Assembly: GCA_025449645.1 (NCBI GenBank)
Contig: JANWIY010000163.1
Span: forward strand, 1-64,000
Direction: 5' to 3'
DNA: 64,000 nucleotides
Origin: Chitinophagaceae bacterium
Lineage (GTDB): Bacteria; Bacteroidota; Bacteroidia; Chitinophagales; Chitinophagaceae
The notes under the pieces are model-generated. The model was not told the origin of the DNA. It worked only from the letters and a program-made list of their open reading frames with translations, and did no database searches. Position numbers and translations under genes: made by a program. Shown in pieces: positions 54,321-62,513 of this stretch (positions are counted from its first letter, which is position 1; the number at the start of each line of letters is the position of its first letter).

Positions 54321-54743
54321 ATGGCAACACGAAATATTGAGCTTATTCCCTATGTTAGTTTTGACGGAAATTGTGAAGAAGCGCTAAATCTCTATAAGGA
54401 GATCCTGGACGGGCGCGTTGAAATTGCAAGCCGGTATGACAATCCCGCAATGAAGGCGCCCGACGACTATAAGAATAAAATTCTGCACGCCCGTTTTCAT
54501 TTCGGAAACCAAACTATTTTTGCCTCCGACGTAATGCCCGGAAAATCAGGCAAAGGGCATGCGGGAAGAATTGCCCTGTCATTGGGCCTGCATGATGAAG
54601 AACTGGCCAAAAGGATTTTTGATCAACTTGCTGTGGGAGCTGAGATTGGCGTTCCCTTTGCAAAACAATTTTGGGGTGACTGGCACGGTAATCTGGTTGA
54701 CCGGTTTGGGGTGCGCTGGATGCTGAATTCCAGCAAGGCCTGA
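54321..54743 (+). CDS. VOC family protein (PhnB/YjdN-like)
   Basis: The 140-residue protein belongs to the vicinal-oxygen-chelate fold, PhnB type: ELIPYVSFDGNCEEALNLYKEIL at the start, ARFHFGNQTIFASDVMPG in the middle and PFAKQFWGDWHGNLVDRFGVRWMLN at the end. PhnB-type proteins usually lack clear enzymatic activity; the role is unknown. Confidence 0.9.
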   Translation: MATRNIELIPYVSFDGNCEEALNLYKEILDGRVEIASRYDNPAMKAPDDYKNKILHARFHFGNQTIFASDVMPGKSGKGHAGRIALSLGLHDEELAKRIFDQLAVGAEIGVPFAKQFWGDWHGNLVDRFGVRWMLNSSKA

Positions 54744-54817
54744 TTGTTCAGGGAGCAAAGGTAGCTTCGGTATTCGTAAATTGGAGCGAATTGAATTTCC
54801 CAGAGTAAAATGAATTT

Positions 54818-55486
54818 ATGTTTATTGGACATTTTGGAGTTGGATTAGGAGCGAAAAAAGCGGCCCCTTCCTTATCACTCGGAGTTTTATTTATTGCGGC
54901 TCAGTTCCTGGATTTGCTTTGGCCCACTTTACTATTACTGAACCTGGAGCATGCGGTGATAGATCCTGCAAATAAGAATCAACCGCTGATTTTTACAGAT
55001 TACCCCATCTCCCATAGCCTCCTGATTGTTTTGATCTGGAGTTTATTATTCGGACTGATTGGCTGGCTCTGGAAAAGAAATATCCGGATAGCCCTGGTTC
55101 TGGGCCTTTGTGTTCTGAGTCATTGGGTCCTGGACCTGATTGTTCATTTTCCGGATCTTCCTTTGTATCCTGGTCATTCTCCGATGGTCGGCCTGGGCCT
55201 TTGGCAATCGCTACCGCTGACGGCCGTGGTGGAAGGTTCCATCTTTATCATCGGCCTGATATTATATCTCCAAACGACCAAGGCAAAAAATGCCGTTGGG
55301 CGTATTGGGTTTTGGGTCCTGATCCTGCTCCTCGTATTTTCTCATATAGCCAGCATTATCGGGCCGGCACCCGCAAGCATGAATGCCGTAGCCTGGGGCG
55401 CACAATTACAATGGATATTCGTTTTCCTTGCATTTTGGGTGGATAAAAACAGGGTTATCCGCGAATTGCCCATACGTGGAATATAA
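54818..55486 (+). CDS. YdjM-like membrane-bound putative metal-dependent hydrolase
   Basis: The 222-residue protein has about six membrane helices. Conserved His and Asp residues (FIGHFGVGLGAKK, AQFLDLLWP, YPISHSLLI, SHWVLDLIVHFPDLP) are the pattern of the YdjM/LexA-binding membrane hydrolase family. The biochemical role is unproven. Two CTGCGCAG palindromes follow downstream (55543-55570). Confidence 0.8.
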   Translation: MFIGHFGVGLGAKKAAPSLSLGVLFIAAQFLDLLWPTLLLLNLEHAVIDPANKNQPLIFTDYPISHSLLIVLIWSLLFGLIGWLWKRNIRIALVLGLCVLSHWVLDLIVHFPDLPLYPGHSPMVGLGLWQSLPLTAVVEGSIFIIGLILYLQTTKAKNAVGRIGFWVLILLLVFSHIASIIGPAPASMNAVAWGAQLQWIFVFLAFWVDKNRVIRELPIRGI

Positions 55487-55542
55487 TGCCCGGAATTGAC
55501 CGGAACTTCCCCTTTAATATTTTTTCATATAGGTTCTGAAGG

Positions 55543-55570
55543 AAATGCTGCGCAGCATTTTTCTGCGCAG
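55543..55570. terminator. Perfect 18-base palindrome plus second CTGCGCAG; possible terminator
   Basis: AAATGCTGCGCAGCATTT (55543-55560) is self-complementary and runs into a T5 tract. CTGCGCAG occurs again at 55563-55570. It lies 56 bases beyond the stop of the YdjM-like gene, so a terminator is likely, although the repeated octamer could also be a protein site. Confidence 0.5.
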
Positions 55571-55648
55571 GCTTTGAATTTCCAACTTGCCGAAAGCTGG
55601 CACAGAATTTTAAACCATTCGTTATGACATTATTTAAAAAGTAAAAAA

Positions 55649-56224
55649 ATGAATATGGAAACAAAAACAGTCAAGAAAACCGGCACGCCTAAATTAACAT
55701 CTTCCGGCAGACCTGCCGCCAGCGATTCCAGGCTGGAAGAATTTTTTATTGATGAGCTCAAAGACATCTACTGGGCAGAAAAACATATTGTCCAGGCACT
55801 GCCTAAAATGAAAAAAGCAGCGAGCGGAGAGGAATTGAAGAATGCATTCGAAGAACATCTGGCCACAACAAAAACGCATGTCACCCGAGTTGAAAAAGCG
55901 TTTGAAATGATGGGTGAAAAAGCAACGGCCAAGAAATGTGAAGCTATGGAAGGAATTATTAAGGAAGGAACAACAATTGTGGAAGATACAAAGGATGGGA
56001 CGGCCACCCGCGACGCAGGTTTAGTGCTTGCCGCGCAAAAAGTAGAACACTATGAAATTGCCACTTATGGCGGGCTGATTCAGCTGGCTAAAACACTGGG
56101 TCACGATGATGTTGGTAACCTGCTGCACCAGACACTGGAAGAGGAAAAACAAACCGACGAACTATTGACAAGAATTGCTGAAAATCATATTAATTATGAT
56201 GCGGCGCAGGAAGTGGAAGACTGA
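55649..56224 (+). CDS. DUF892 ferritin-like protein (YciE/YciF family)
   Basis: This 191-residue protein has a basic, probably disordered start of about 27 residues, then the DUF892 four-helix bundle: LEEFFIDELKDIYWAEKHIVQALPKM, a middle ExxH-like EEHLATTKTH, and QKVEHYEIATYGGL with further acids and His that would bind two metals. Family members are stress-induced; the function is not settled. A strong terminator follows. Confidence 0.92.
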   Translation: MNMETKTVKKTGTPKLTSSGRPAASDSRLEEFFIDELKDIYWAEKHIVQALPKMKKAASGEELKNAFEEHLATTKTHVTRVEKAFEMMGEKATAKKCEAMEGIIKEGTTIVEDTKDGTATRDAGLVLAAQKVEHYEIATYGGLIQLAKTLGHDDVGNLLHQTLEEEKQTDELLTRIAENHINYDAAQEVED

Positions 56225-56239
56225 TCATTTTTTTTTGAT

Positions 56240-56266
56240 AACCCCGCTGAATGCGGGGTTTTTTTT
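56240..56266 (+). terminator. Rho-independent terminator after the DUF892 gene
   Basis: AACCCCGC pairs perfectly with GCGGGGTT over a TGAAT loop, followed by a T-run. It begins 16 bases after the stop. Confidence 0.92.
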
Positions 56267-56321
56267 GGAATTTATTGAACGGATTCTACAAAGATGTTAC
56301 TTTGACATGTAAAATTCCCGG

Positions 56322-57869
56322 ATGAAAAAGACTCGGATTGCACTTTTAACGATAGCTCTGTTTTATTACTTCGCTATATATGGTCAGCAGGCTGCGATTA
56401 TCCTGCATGCCGGTGAAGTCAGATACAGGATAAGCAAAAATATATATGGTCATTTTGCGGAACACCTTGGTCATGGCATTTATGGCGGAATTTATATCGG
56501 TGATACCAATAAACTGATCCCGAATTCGGATGGAGTGCGGGATGATATCATTGCCGCACTGAAAAAACTCAAGGTCCCGGTGTTGCGCTGGCCCGGCGGC
56601 TGTTTTGCGGATACCTATCACTGGAAAGACGGTATAGGGCCGAAAAAAAACCGCCCTTCGATGGTGAACAAATGGTGGGGCGGGGTAACAGAAGACAATA
56701 GTTTCGGTACGCATGATTTTTTAAATTTCTGTGAGCGTATTGGAGCAGATCCCTACCTGGCTGGGAATGTGGGCAGTGGCTCTGTGCAGGAGCTTTCCCA
56801 GTGGGTTCAATATGTAAATTCGGACGGCCAGGCCCCCATGTCGAACTTGCGAAAAGCCAATGGCCGCAAGCAACCCTGGCATGTGAAATACTTTGGTGTG
56901 GGGAACGAGGCCTGGGGATGCGGAGGGAACATGACACCGGAATATTATGCTAATATTTTCAGGCAATACGCCACTTTTATGACTGACTGGAATAACAGCG
57001 ATCATATTTTTCGCGTAGCATCCGGAGCAAACGGCGACGATTACCATTGGACTGAAGTATTGATGCGGGACATTCCGCATCAATTGCTTGAGGGCGTGGC
57101 ATTGCATTATTATTCCGTCATTGACTGGAAAGCAAAAGGACCTGCCATTGATTTTACCCAGCAGCAATATTTTTCCATTTTAAAACAGGCTCTCAGGATG
57201 GAAGAGCTTGTATCCCGCCATTCCGCAATCATGGATAAATACGATCCGCAAAAGAAGATCGCCCTGGTTGTGGACGAGTGGGGTGGGTGGTATGATGCGG
57301 AGTCCGGGACCAATCCGGGTTTTTTGTTTCAGCAAAACACCATGCGCGATGCCATGATAGCTGGTGTTACATTGAATATTTTTAACAATCATTGCGACCG
57401 GGTGCGCATGGCAAACCTTGCGCAAATGGTGAATGTATTGCAGGCAGTCATTCTTACTGACAAAGAAAAAATCATTCTGACGCCAACCTACCATGTTATG
57501 GAAATGTATAATGTGCACCAGGATGCCGGGCTTATCCCGGTTACTGTTAAAAATATCAGCTACGTGTACGGAAAGGATTCCCTGCCGGCCATTTCAGTCT
57601 CTGCTTCAAAAGATGCGAAAGGCATCACTCATCTTTCTATTGTAAATATAGATCCGGGTAAAACCAATATGGTGTCTGTCCAACTTCTGGGTGAAGTTTA
57701 CAAAGAAGTGACCGGAAGAATACTCTCTTCCCATGAAATACAGGATCATAACAGTTTTGATGACACCGATAAAATCAAACCAGTTCCTTTTTGGGGAGCG
57801 GAAATAAAAAATGATATGCTGCAAGTCAAATTGCCTCCGGCATCCGTAGTAGTACTTACATTGAGATGA
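56322..57869 (+). CDS. Alpha-L-arabinofuranosidase, GH51 family
   Basis: This exported retaining glycoside hydrolase (515 aa) should release arabinofuranose from arabinan, arabinoxylan or arabinogalactan. A signal peptide (about 1-22) precedes the (beta/alpha)8 domain. E196 in [13 protein letters not shown] is the acid/base and E319 in [10 protein letters not shown] the nucleophile. [20 protein letters not shown] is a classic GH51 motif. No other pectin or xylan enzymes lie near. Confidence 0.95.
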   Translation: MKKTRIALLTIALFYYFAIYGQQAAIILHAGEVRYRISKNIYGHFAEHLGHGIYGGIYIGDTNKLIPNSDGVRDDIIAALKKLKVPVLRWPGGCFADTYHWKDGIGPKKNRPSMVNKWWGGVTEDNSFGTHDFLNFCERIGADPYLAGNVGSGSVQELSQWVQYVNSDGQAPMSNLRKANGRKQPWHVKYFGVGNEAWGCGGNMTPEYYANIFRQYATFMTDWNNSDHIFRVASGANGDDYHWTEVLMRDIPHQLLEGVALHYYSVIDWKAKGPAIDFTQQQYFSILKQALRMEELVSRHSAIMDKYDPQKKIALVVDEWGGWYDAESGTNPGFLFQQNTMRDAMIAGVTLNIFNNHCDRVRMANLAQMVNVLQAVILTDKEKIILTPTYHVMEMYNVHQDAGLIPVTVKNISYVYGKDSLPAISVSASKDAKGITHLSIVNIDPGKTNMVSVQLLGEVYKEVTGRILSSHEIQDHNSFDDTDKIKPVPFWGAEIKNDMLQVKLPPASVVVLTLR

Positions 57870-57879
57870 ACTGGTTCCC

Positions 57880-57912
57880 TTTTTTACTTTTTACTTTTTA
57901 ATTTTTAATTTG
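57880..57912 (+). repeat. R3 tract (TTTTTACTTTTTA), copy 3, just before a start codon
   Basis: It is the same sequence as copy 1, including the terminal ATTTTTAATTTG. The TTG is in frame two codons before the ATG of the dehydrogenase (57916). Confidence 0.8.
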
Positions 57913-57915
57913 CCA

Positions 57916-58902
57916 ATGAAAGTATTTGTAACAAGAATAATTCCTGATGCAGGATTGCAACTGATGAAGGATGCCGGTATAGAAATTATCCAATGGACGG
58001 AAAAGAGAGATTTAACAGCAGAAGAATTAATTCACCATTGTAAACCTGCTGATGCACTGCTCAGTGCGGGTAGTAACCGGATTGATAAATCATTTTTAAA
58101 TGCCTGTTCACACTTAAAGGTGATAAGCCTTCATTCTGTAGGGTACGATAAAGTTGATGTTGCTGCTGCAACCGCATTAAAAATTCCGGTTGGAAATACG
58201 CCCGGCGTATTGAGCGATGCAACTGCAGACATTGCTTTTTTGCTGATCCTCGCTACTTCCAGGAAGGCGTTTTTTATGCACAATACGATTATCGGGGGAA
58301 AATGGGGATTTTTTGAACCCACTGCCAATCTCGGAATTGAAATCAGAAATAAAACACTCGGCATTTTTGGCCTCGGTAAAATTGGTTTTGAACTTGCATC
58401 CAGGTGCGCTTCCGCTTTTCATATGAAGATCATATATCATAACAGGAACCATAACGAAAGGGCGGAAAAAGAATTGAATGCAGTTTGGGTTTCGTTTGCG
58501 GATTTGTTAGAACAGAGCGATGTATTAAGCGTACATACATCACTGACAGAGCAAACGACAGGAAAGTTTAATAAAGCAGTATTTGTAAAAATGAAACATA
58601 CATCAATATTTATCAATACAGCAAGAGGTGCGATCCATAATGAACCCGATCTGATGGACGCTTTGCAAAAAGGAGTTATTTGGGGAGCGGGGCTTGATGT
58701 TACGGATCCTGAGCCCATGCAAAGCAATAACCCTTTGCTTCAGATGCCGAATGTATCCGTGCTGCCGCACATTGGTTCTGCTACGGAAGAAACGCGAAAT
58801 GCCATGGCGGTGATTGCAGCAGAAAATGTGATCTCCGGATTAAAAGGAGAGAGATTGCCTTTTCCGGTAAATCCGGAAGTATGGGAGGGGGATGAATCAT
58901 AG
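57916..58902 (+). CDS. D-2-hydroxyacid dehydrogenase (NAD-dependent)
   Basis: The 328-residue protein has the two Rossmann domains of the D-isomer 2-hydroxyacid dehydrogenase family. GIFGLGKIGFELASR binds NAD(P). The catalytic Arg is in NTARGAIHNEPDL, the Glu in DVTDPEPM and the His in LPHIGSATEETR. It is closest in look to glyoxylate/hydroxypyruvate or 2-ketogluconate reductases; the exact substrate is uncertain. The ATG at 57916 directly follows an R3 tract. Confidence 0.93.
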   Translation: MKVFVTRIIPDAGLQLMKDAGIEIIQWTEKRDLTAEELIHHCKPADALLSAGSNRIDKSFLNACSHLKVISLHSVGYDKVDVAAATALKIPVGNTPGVLSDATADIAFLLILATSRKAFFMHNTIIGGKWGFFEPTANLGIEIRNKTLGIFGLGKIGFELASRCASAFHMKIIYHNRNHNERAEKELNAVWVSFADLLEQSDVLSVHTSLTEQTTGKFNKAVFVKMKHTSIFINTARGAIHNEPDLMDALQKGVIWGAGLDVTDPEPMQSNNPLLQMPNVSVLPHIGSATEETRNAMAVIAAENVISGLKGERLPFPVNPEVWEGDES

Positions 58903-58941
58903 GTGATGGGTGATGAAGATGAGTGATGGATGATGGATTGA
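58901..58941 (+). repeat. GTGATGGGTGATG word repeat
   Basis: GGTGATGGGTGATGAAGATG is followed by AGTGATGGATGATGGATTGA. It begins at the stop of the dehydrogenase gene. The words resemble one R1 arm, but no opposite arm is seen. Confidence 0.6.
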
Positions 58942-58989
58942 TTTCAAACCTCATTCAGCTTGCCCAAAGAAATGAGCGATTGCGCTTTT

Positions 58990-60336
58990 TTACAGGCCAA
59001 AGGGATGGGTGATGCCCAGGTGAAGTCCGGCGCTTGCAATGGGGAGATTGCCAATACCTACGCCAGCCAAAGGAATTTTCACATAAGGTTCAATCCGGAT
59101 CTGGCCAATCTTCCTCCATTTATATACATATCCGGCGCTGAATTGCATAATGGAAAAAAGGTTATTTCCTGAGTTATGGTAATATATATTCTGTGACCAC
59201 GAATTTCCGTAGCCTTCAGCATTGTAGGCATAGTTTTCTTTATTCATGATATAGGCGGATAGCCCGAATGTTGCAAAGAAGCGGCCTTTGTGGTTGTAAG
59301 CAAAATCATATCGCAAAGCCACTGGAATTTCAAACATGTTGCAACTACCGTCAAGATCCTTGATACTTACTGCGTTAGGTATATTTGTCTTGCTTGTATT
59401 GAAATATTTCCCATCACTGTAATATTGTTTCTTATCCCAGAAAAGACCGGCTTCAAAGGATATATGTTTGCTAAAACGGTAACCCGCCTCCAAGCCGATA
59501 CTGTAACCGATATTCTTAACCGGTTGAAATTTAACTGTACTAAAATCAGGGCCCGCCAACAGACTTATGTACATGCCCTTTTCTTGTCCCTGTGAAACCT
59601 TAGCCGGCTTACTCTCTTTTTGGCCGGTTTGCCCTTTAACGACAGGTTCCTTAACGGATGCTGTTGCAATGGATTTTTGAACCTGATCAGGCCCGGCGCC
59701 AGCTGGATTTTTATCTGGCGCGGCCCTGGCAGCCTGATCTTTTTCGGTCAGGCTGTTCCGTGCCGGAGTCGGATTTTCTGATGAATCTTTTTTATTCGGA
59801 GAAGAGGATGCCTGCGATAATTTTTCTGCAGCGAAATCCCGATTATCCGCTCTCTGATATAAATTTTCATTTGAATTAGCGGAGTGCCGCTGGGTTTTAA
59901 TTGAAATCGCGGCAAGAGAAGATTTCAGAATATTGTTATAAAGATGTGCAGTTTGCTGTTGCCGGACACTTTTATTGATCCTCCGCTCTAAAATTGCAAC
60001 ACCTGAGGCACTCATTGTATTTGCAGGGGCTTTTTTGCCGGCAGTTGATAAACGGGAGGGAATGGTTTTTTGTGCAACCTGTACATTTCTCTTTTCACTT
60101 GATCCGGAAAAATAGAGAATAGTGATCATGCTGAATGGAAGCAGGAGTAAAAGCCATAAAAACTTTTTCTTATTATTCCCTTTTCTCCCGGTTTCGAATT
60201 CGTAGGAAGATACGCCTCCAACCTGCGGCTGCAGTCGGCCAAGTACCCCGTTCCAATCTGAATTGTTTGTTTTTAGGGGGTATTGTTCACCAGCTTTGCG
60301 AAACAGATCATCCATATCTTCGTTTAGATATTCCAT
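58990..60336 (-). CDS. Trans-envelope protein: cytoplasmic N-domain, membrane helix, long linker, outer-membrane beta-barrel
   Basis: The 448-residue protein has a short soluble N-terminus (1-58; DDLFRKAGEQYPLKTNNSDWNGVLGRL), one membrane helix (about 59-77) and a Ser/Pro/Lys-rich disordered linker of about 175 residues. The C-terminal beta-barrel (about 254-448) is of the PorT/outer-membrane-protein type (GMYISLLAGPDFSTVKF ... GYSIGLEAGYRFSKHIS). The order implies that one chain crosses both membranes. It starts 13 bases inside the end of the ECF sigma gene, so the two are coupled, and an anti-sigma role for the N-domain is likely (inference). The layout recalls the dual membrane-spanning anti-sigma (Dma) proteins of Bacteroides. 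Confidence 0.8.
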   Translation of the reverse strand: MEYLNEDMDDLFRKAGEQYPLKTNNSDWNGVLGRLQPQVGGVSSYEFETGRKGNNKKKFLWLLLLLPFSMITILYFSGSSEKRNVQVAQKTIPSRLSTAGKKAPANTMSASGVAILERRINKSVRQQQTAHLYNNILKSSLAAISIKTQRHSANSNENLYQRADNRDFAAEKLSQASSSPNKKDSSENPTPARNSLTEKDQAARAAPDKNPAGAGPDQVQKSIATASVKEPVVKGQTGQKESKPAKVSQGQEKGMYISLLAGPDFSTVKFQPVKNIGYSIGLEAGYRFSKHISFEAGLFWDKKQYYSDGKYFNTSKTNIPNAVSIKDLDGSCNMFEIPVALRYDFAYNHKGRFFATFGLSAYIMNKENYAYNAEGYGNSWSQNIYYHNSGNNLFSIMQFSAGYVYKWRKIGQIRIEPYVKIPLAGVGIGNLPIASAGLHLGITHPFGL

Positions 60337-60911
60337 GATTTAACATCCTCCTTTTCTTTAATTAACTTTTGTAAGAATGCCCTTGCCCTCGACAGATTTG
60401 ATTTTGAAGTTCCTATGGAAATTCCCAGTGCGTCCGCTATCTCAAAATGAGAACAACCATCTATGACAAACATGTTAAACACAATTCTGTACGTTGGCGG
60501 GAGACTCTTTACGTAGGTGATCAGCTCTTTATATAGCAGCAGCTGATCAGCTTTCTGGCTCCTGTCTGCCTCTTCCCACACATATTCCGGAATCCCCCCG
60601 ATCTCGGGTGTCATGTTGTTCTTTCGCAATTCATCGATTGAAGTATTGATCACTATACGTCTGATCCAGCCCATAAGCATCCGCTCCAGTATTTCATCGT
60701 CTTCATTTCTGAATTTTTCAAAATGACGGAAAAGCTTTACAAAAGCATCATTGACTACATTCGCCGCGATATCATACCGGTAAATGTAGCGGAAACTGAT
60801 TTTCAGCGCATAGCCATAATACCGCTCATAGAGTATCTTCTGATACCGCGGCTCCTGCTTTTTGCATCCTTCAATAAGCTGTTTCAGACTCTCCAATGTG
60901 ATCGTATGCAA
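60324..60911 (-). CDS. ECF-type RNA polymerase sigma factor
   Basis: The 195-residue protein has sigma region 2 (about 25-95: LYERYYGYALKISFRYI, DAFVKLFRHFEKF, GWIRRIVINTSIDELRK) and region 4 (about 125-180: LPPTYRIVFNMFVIDGCSHFEIADALGISIGTSKSNLSRAR). It directs RNA polymerase to a private promoter set, probably controlled by the double-membrane protein encoded downstream. TTG at 60911 follows an in-frame TAA directly and no ATG is near, so a TTG start (here or at 60896) is unavoidable. Confidence 0.9.
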   Translation of the reverse strand: MHTITLESLKQLIEGCKKQEPRYQKILYERYYGYALKISFRYIYRYDIAANVVNDAFVKLFRHFEKFRNEDDEILERMLMGWIRRIVINTSIDELRKNNMTPEIGGIPEYVWEEADRSQKADQLLLYKELITYVKSLPPTYRIVFNMFVIDGCSHFEIADALGISIGTSKSNLSRARAFLQKLIKEKEDVKSWNI

Positions 60912-61488
60912 TTAACTGAGTTAAATCTTGAATGCTTATATTCCTGGTTCCTCTACAGTTTAATCAGGGGCCACAATTTGACCAATATATGCTGGTCCGG
61001 CAGTGCTGTCCGGATAAAGGCCGACGCCCATTGAATTTTGGTTTGGCTTATCTTCAAGGATTGGATTTAACAAAGATAAAAGAGTATCGGATGATTTTTG
61101 ATCCGGCTGGAAGGAAAACGACCTGACGTCGCCGTCATTAACCATTTCTGCCAGGATTGTCTGATATATGATGATTTACAGGCTTTTTTAAGGAAATTGG
61201 ACTCCCGGAGCCCTGATTTGGCTCCGGAATGGCCGGAAACGGATTATTCAGCAGCATTAAGGATTTTCTCAATATAACTGAAATTTCCGTATCGCCATTG
61301 TTAGAAATGTATACGTTAAGTAAGGATCCGGGTTGCGTATTACTTGAAATGGAATGTTAGTCGACTGAAGGGTGCTGTTTGTCGATTTGCCATTCTGTAA
61401 TTCCATTTTTCTGGTAACTTTCAAACCTGTTTTTCCCTACTCCCAATTTATTTGCTGCAGCCCGAACACCACATAAATCGTTTTAGTC
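60912..61488. other. 577-bp non-coding stretch
   Basis: It lies between the divergent sigma factor and ankyrin genes. No credible reading frame, tRNA or known RNA is seen. A perfect 8-bp stem (CCGGAGCC at 61205-61212 with GGCTCCGG at 61220-61227, seven-base loop) is present. It shares CTCCCGGAGCC with the panC leader hairpin. No clear TAnnTTTG element was found for either gene. Confidence 0.5.
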
Positions 61489-62493
61489 ATGCAAATCCTT
61501 TTGTATATGTCCCTTACGCGCAAATGGATCATGTTGGTCTTTTTGCCTGCCCTGATTTTTCCTGCTATCAATCAGGCCCAACCCAATACCGGCACCCGGA
61601 GTATGAATCAGGAAATTTTTAGGATCATCCGCTCGGGTAGTGCGGAAAAACTGGAAAACCTGCTCCGGAACGGCGCCGACGCAAATGCGATTGAAGATGG
61701 TAGTTCCGCATTAATGGCCGCCGCGCTCACCGGCACAAGAGAAGAGATGGAATTGCTGATCCGGCATGGTGCCAATGTAAACCACCAGGATTCGGATGGT
61801 ATAACCGCCTTGTGGTACGCTATTCCGGACTTTGACAAATCAGATCTATTGTTAAGCCACGAAGCCGACCCGCAATTGCGTTCCAGGGAAGGATTCTCGG
61901 TTCTGGTTAAGCTTGCAAACTATCCGGGCACGGAGAGGTTGTTTCGTTTGCTGATGGAACGCGGTGCGAATCCCCTGAAAAGCGGACCTGATAATTCCCT
62001 GCTATATAATGCAGCTTCTTCCTGCGATACTGCTATTCTGGGATTGCTGCTGCGAAGCGGTCTGCACGCTAATGATACCATTTCTTTCGGCGACTATCCG
62101 ATAAATAATGCATTGAATTTTCGTTGCTTTCCCAGCGTGAAAATGCTTGTCGATTACGGAGCTGATGTAAACGTGGCCCCCATGAATTTTAGCCTCGATC
62201 TGATCAACGGGATTACCCCGCTGATGTTTGCCGCTGTGAGCAATGACAGCCTTTCTTTTTTTTACCTGCTCGAACATGGCGCAAACCCCAATGCCCGAAG
62301 CAAGAGAGGGTATAGTGTACTCATGTATGTGCAGCAGGCTGAAAAAGAGGAACCGGCCATGACCAGGGCCTTAATCGAAAAGGGGGCAGACCCAAATGTA
62401 AAAGCGCCGGATGGAACTGATGCCTTCTCGCTGGCGCAGTTAAAAGGAAATACCGAAACCGTGAAACTGTTAAAAAAATATTCAACTAACTAA
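61489..62493 (+). CDS. Exported ankyrin-repeat protein
   Basis: The 334-residue protein has a signal peptide (RKWIMLVFLPALIFPAINQAQ) and then about eight ankyrin units over residues 40-330, for example DGSSALMAAALTGTREEMEL and GITPLMFAAVSNDSLSFFYL. It should sit in the periplasm or on the surface and mediate protein contacts. An ATG at 61507 is an equally good start, right at the signal peptide. It is 20 bases upstream of the CxxCH/cyclase-like gene, so the two are probably translated as a pair. Confidence 0.85.
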   Translation: MQILLYMSLTRKWIMLVFLPALIFPAINQAQPNTGTRSMNQEIFRIIRSGSAEKLENLLRNGADANAIEDGSSALMAAALTGTREEMELLIRHGANVNHQDSDGITALWYAIPDFDKSDLLLSHEADPQLRSREGFSVLVKLANYPGTERLFRLLMERGANPLKSGPDNSLLYNAASSCDTAILGLLLRSGLHANDTISFGDYPINNALNFRCFPSVKMLVDYGADVNVAPMNFSLDLINGITPLMFAAVSNDSLSFFYLLEHGANPNARSKRGYSVLMYVQQAEKEEPAMTRALIEKGADPNVKAPDGTDAFSLAQLKGNTETVKLLKKYSTN

Positions 62494-62513
62494 GTGCTTA
62501 AAATTGCATCGCC

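Noticed and set aside
58990-60336. Ordinary outer-membrane protein with signal peptide
   Set aside because: The hydrophobic segment starts only at about residue 59, after a charged soluble domain, and is followed by a long linker, so a cleavable N-terminal signal does not fit.
61205-61227. Terminator of the sigma-factor region
   Set aside because: The stem is perfect but has no T-run on either side in the right direction, and it lies upstream of both flanking genes.
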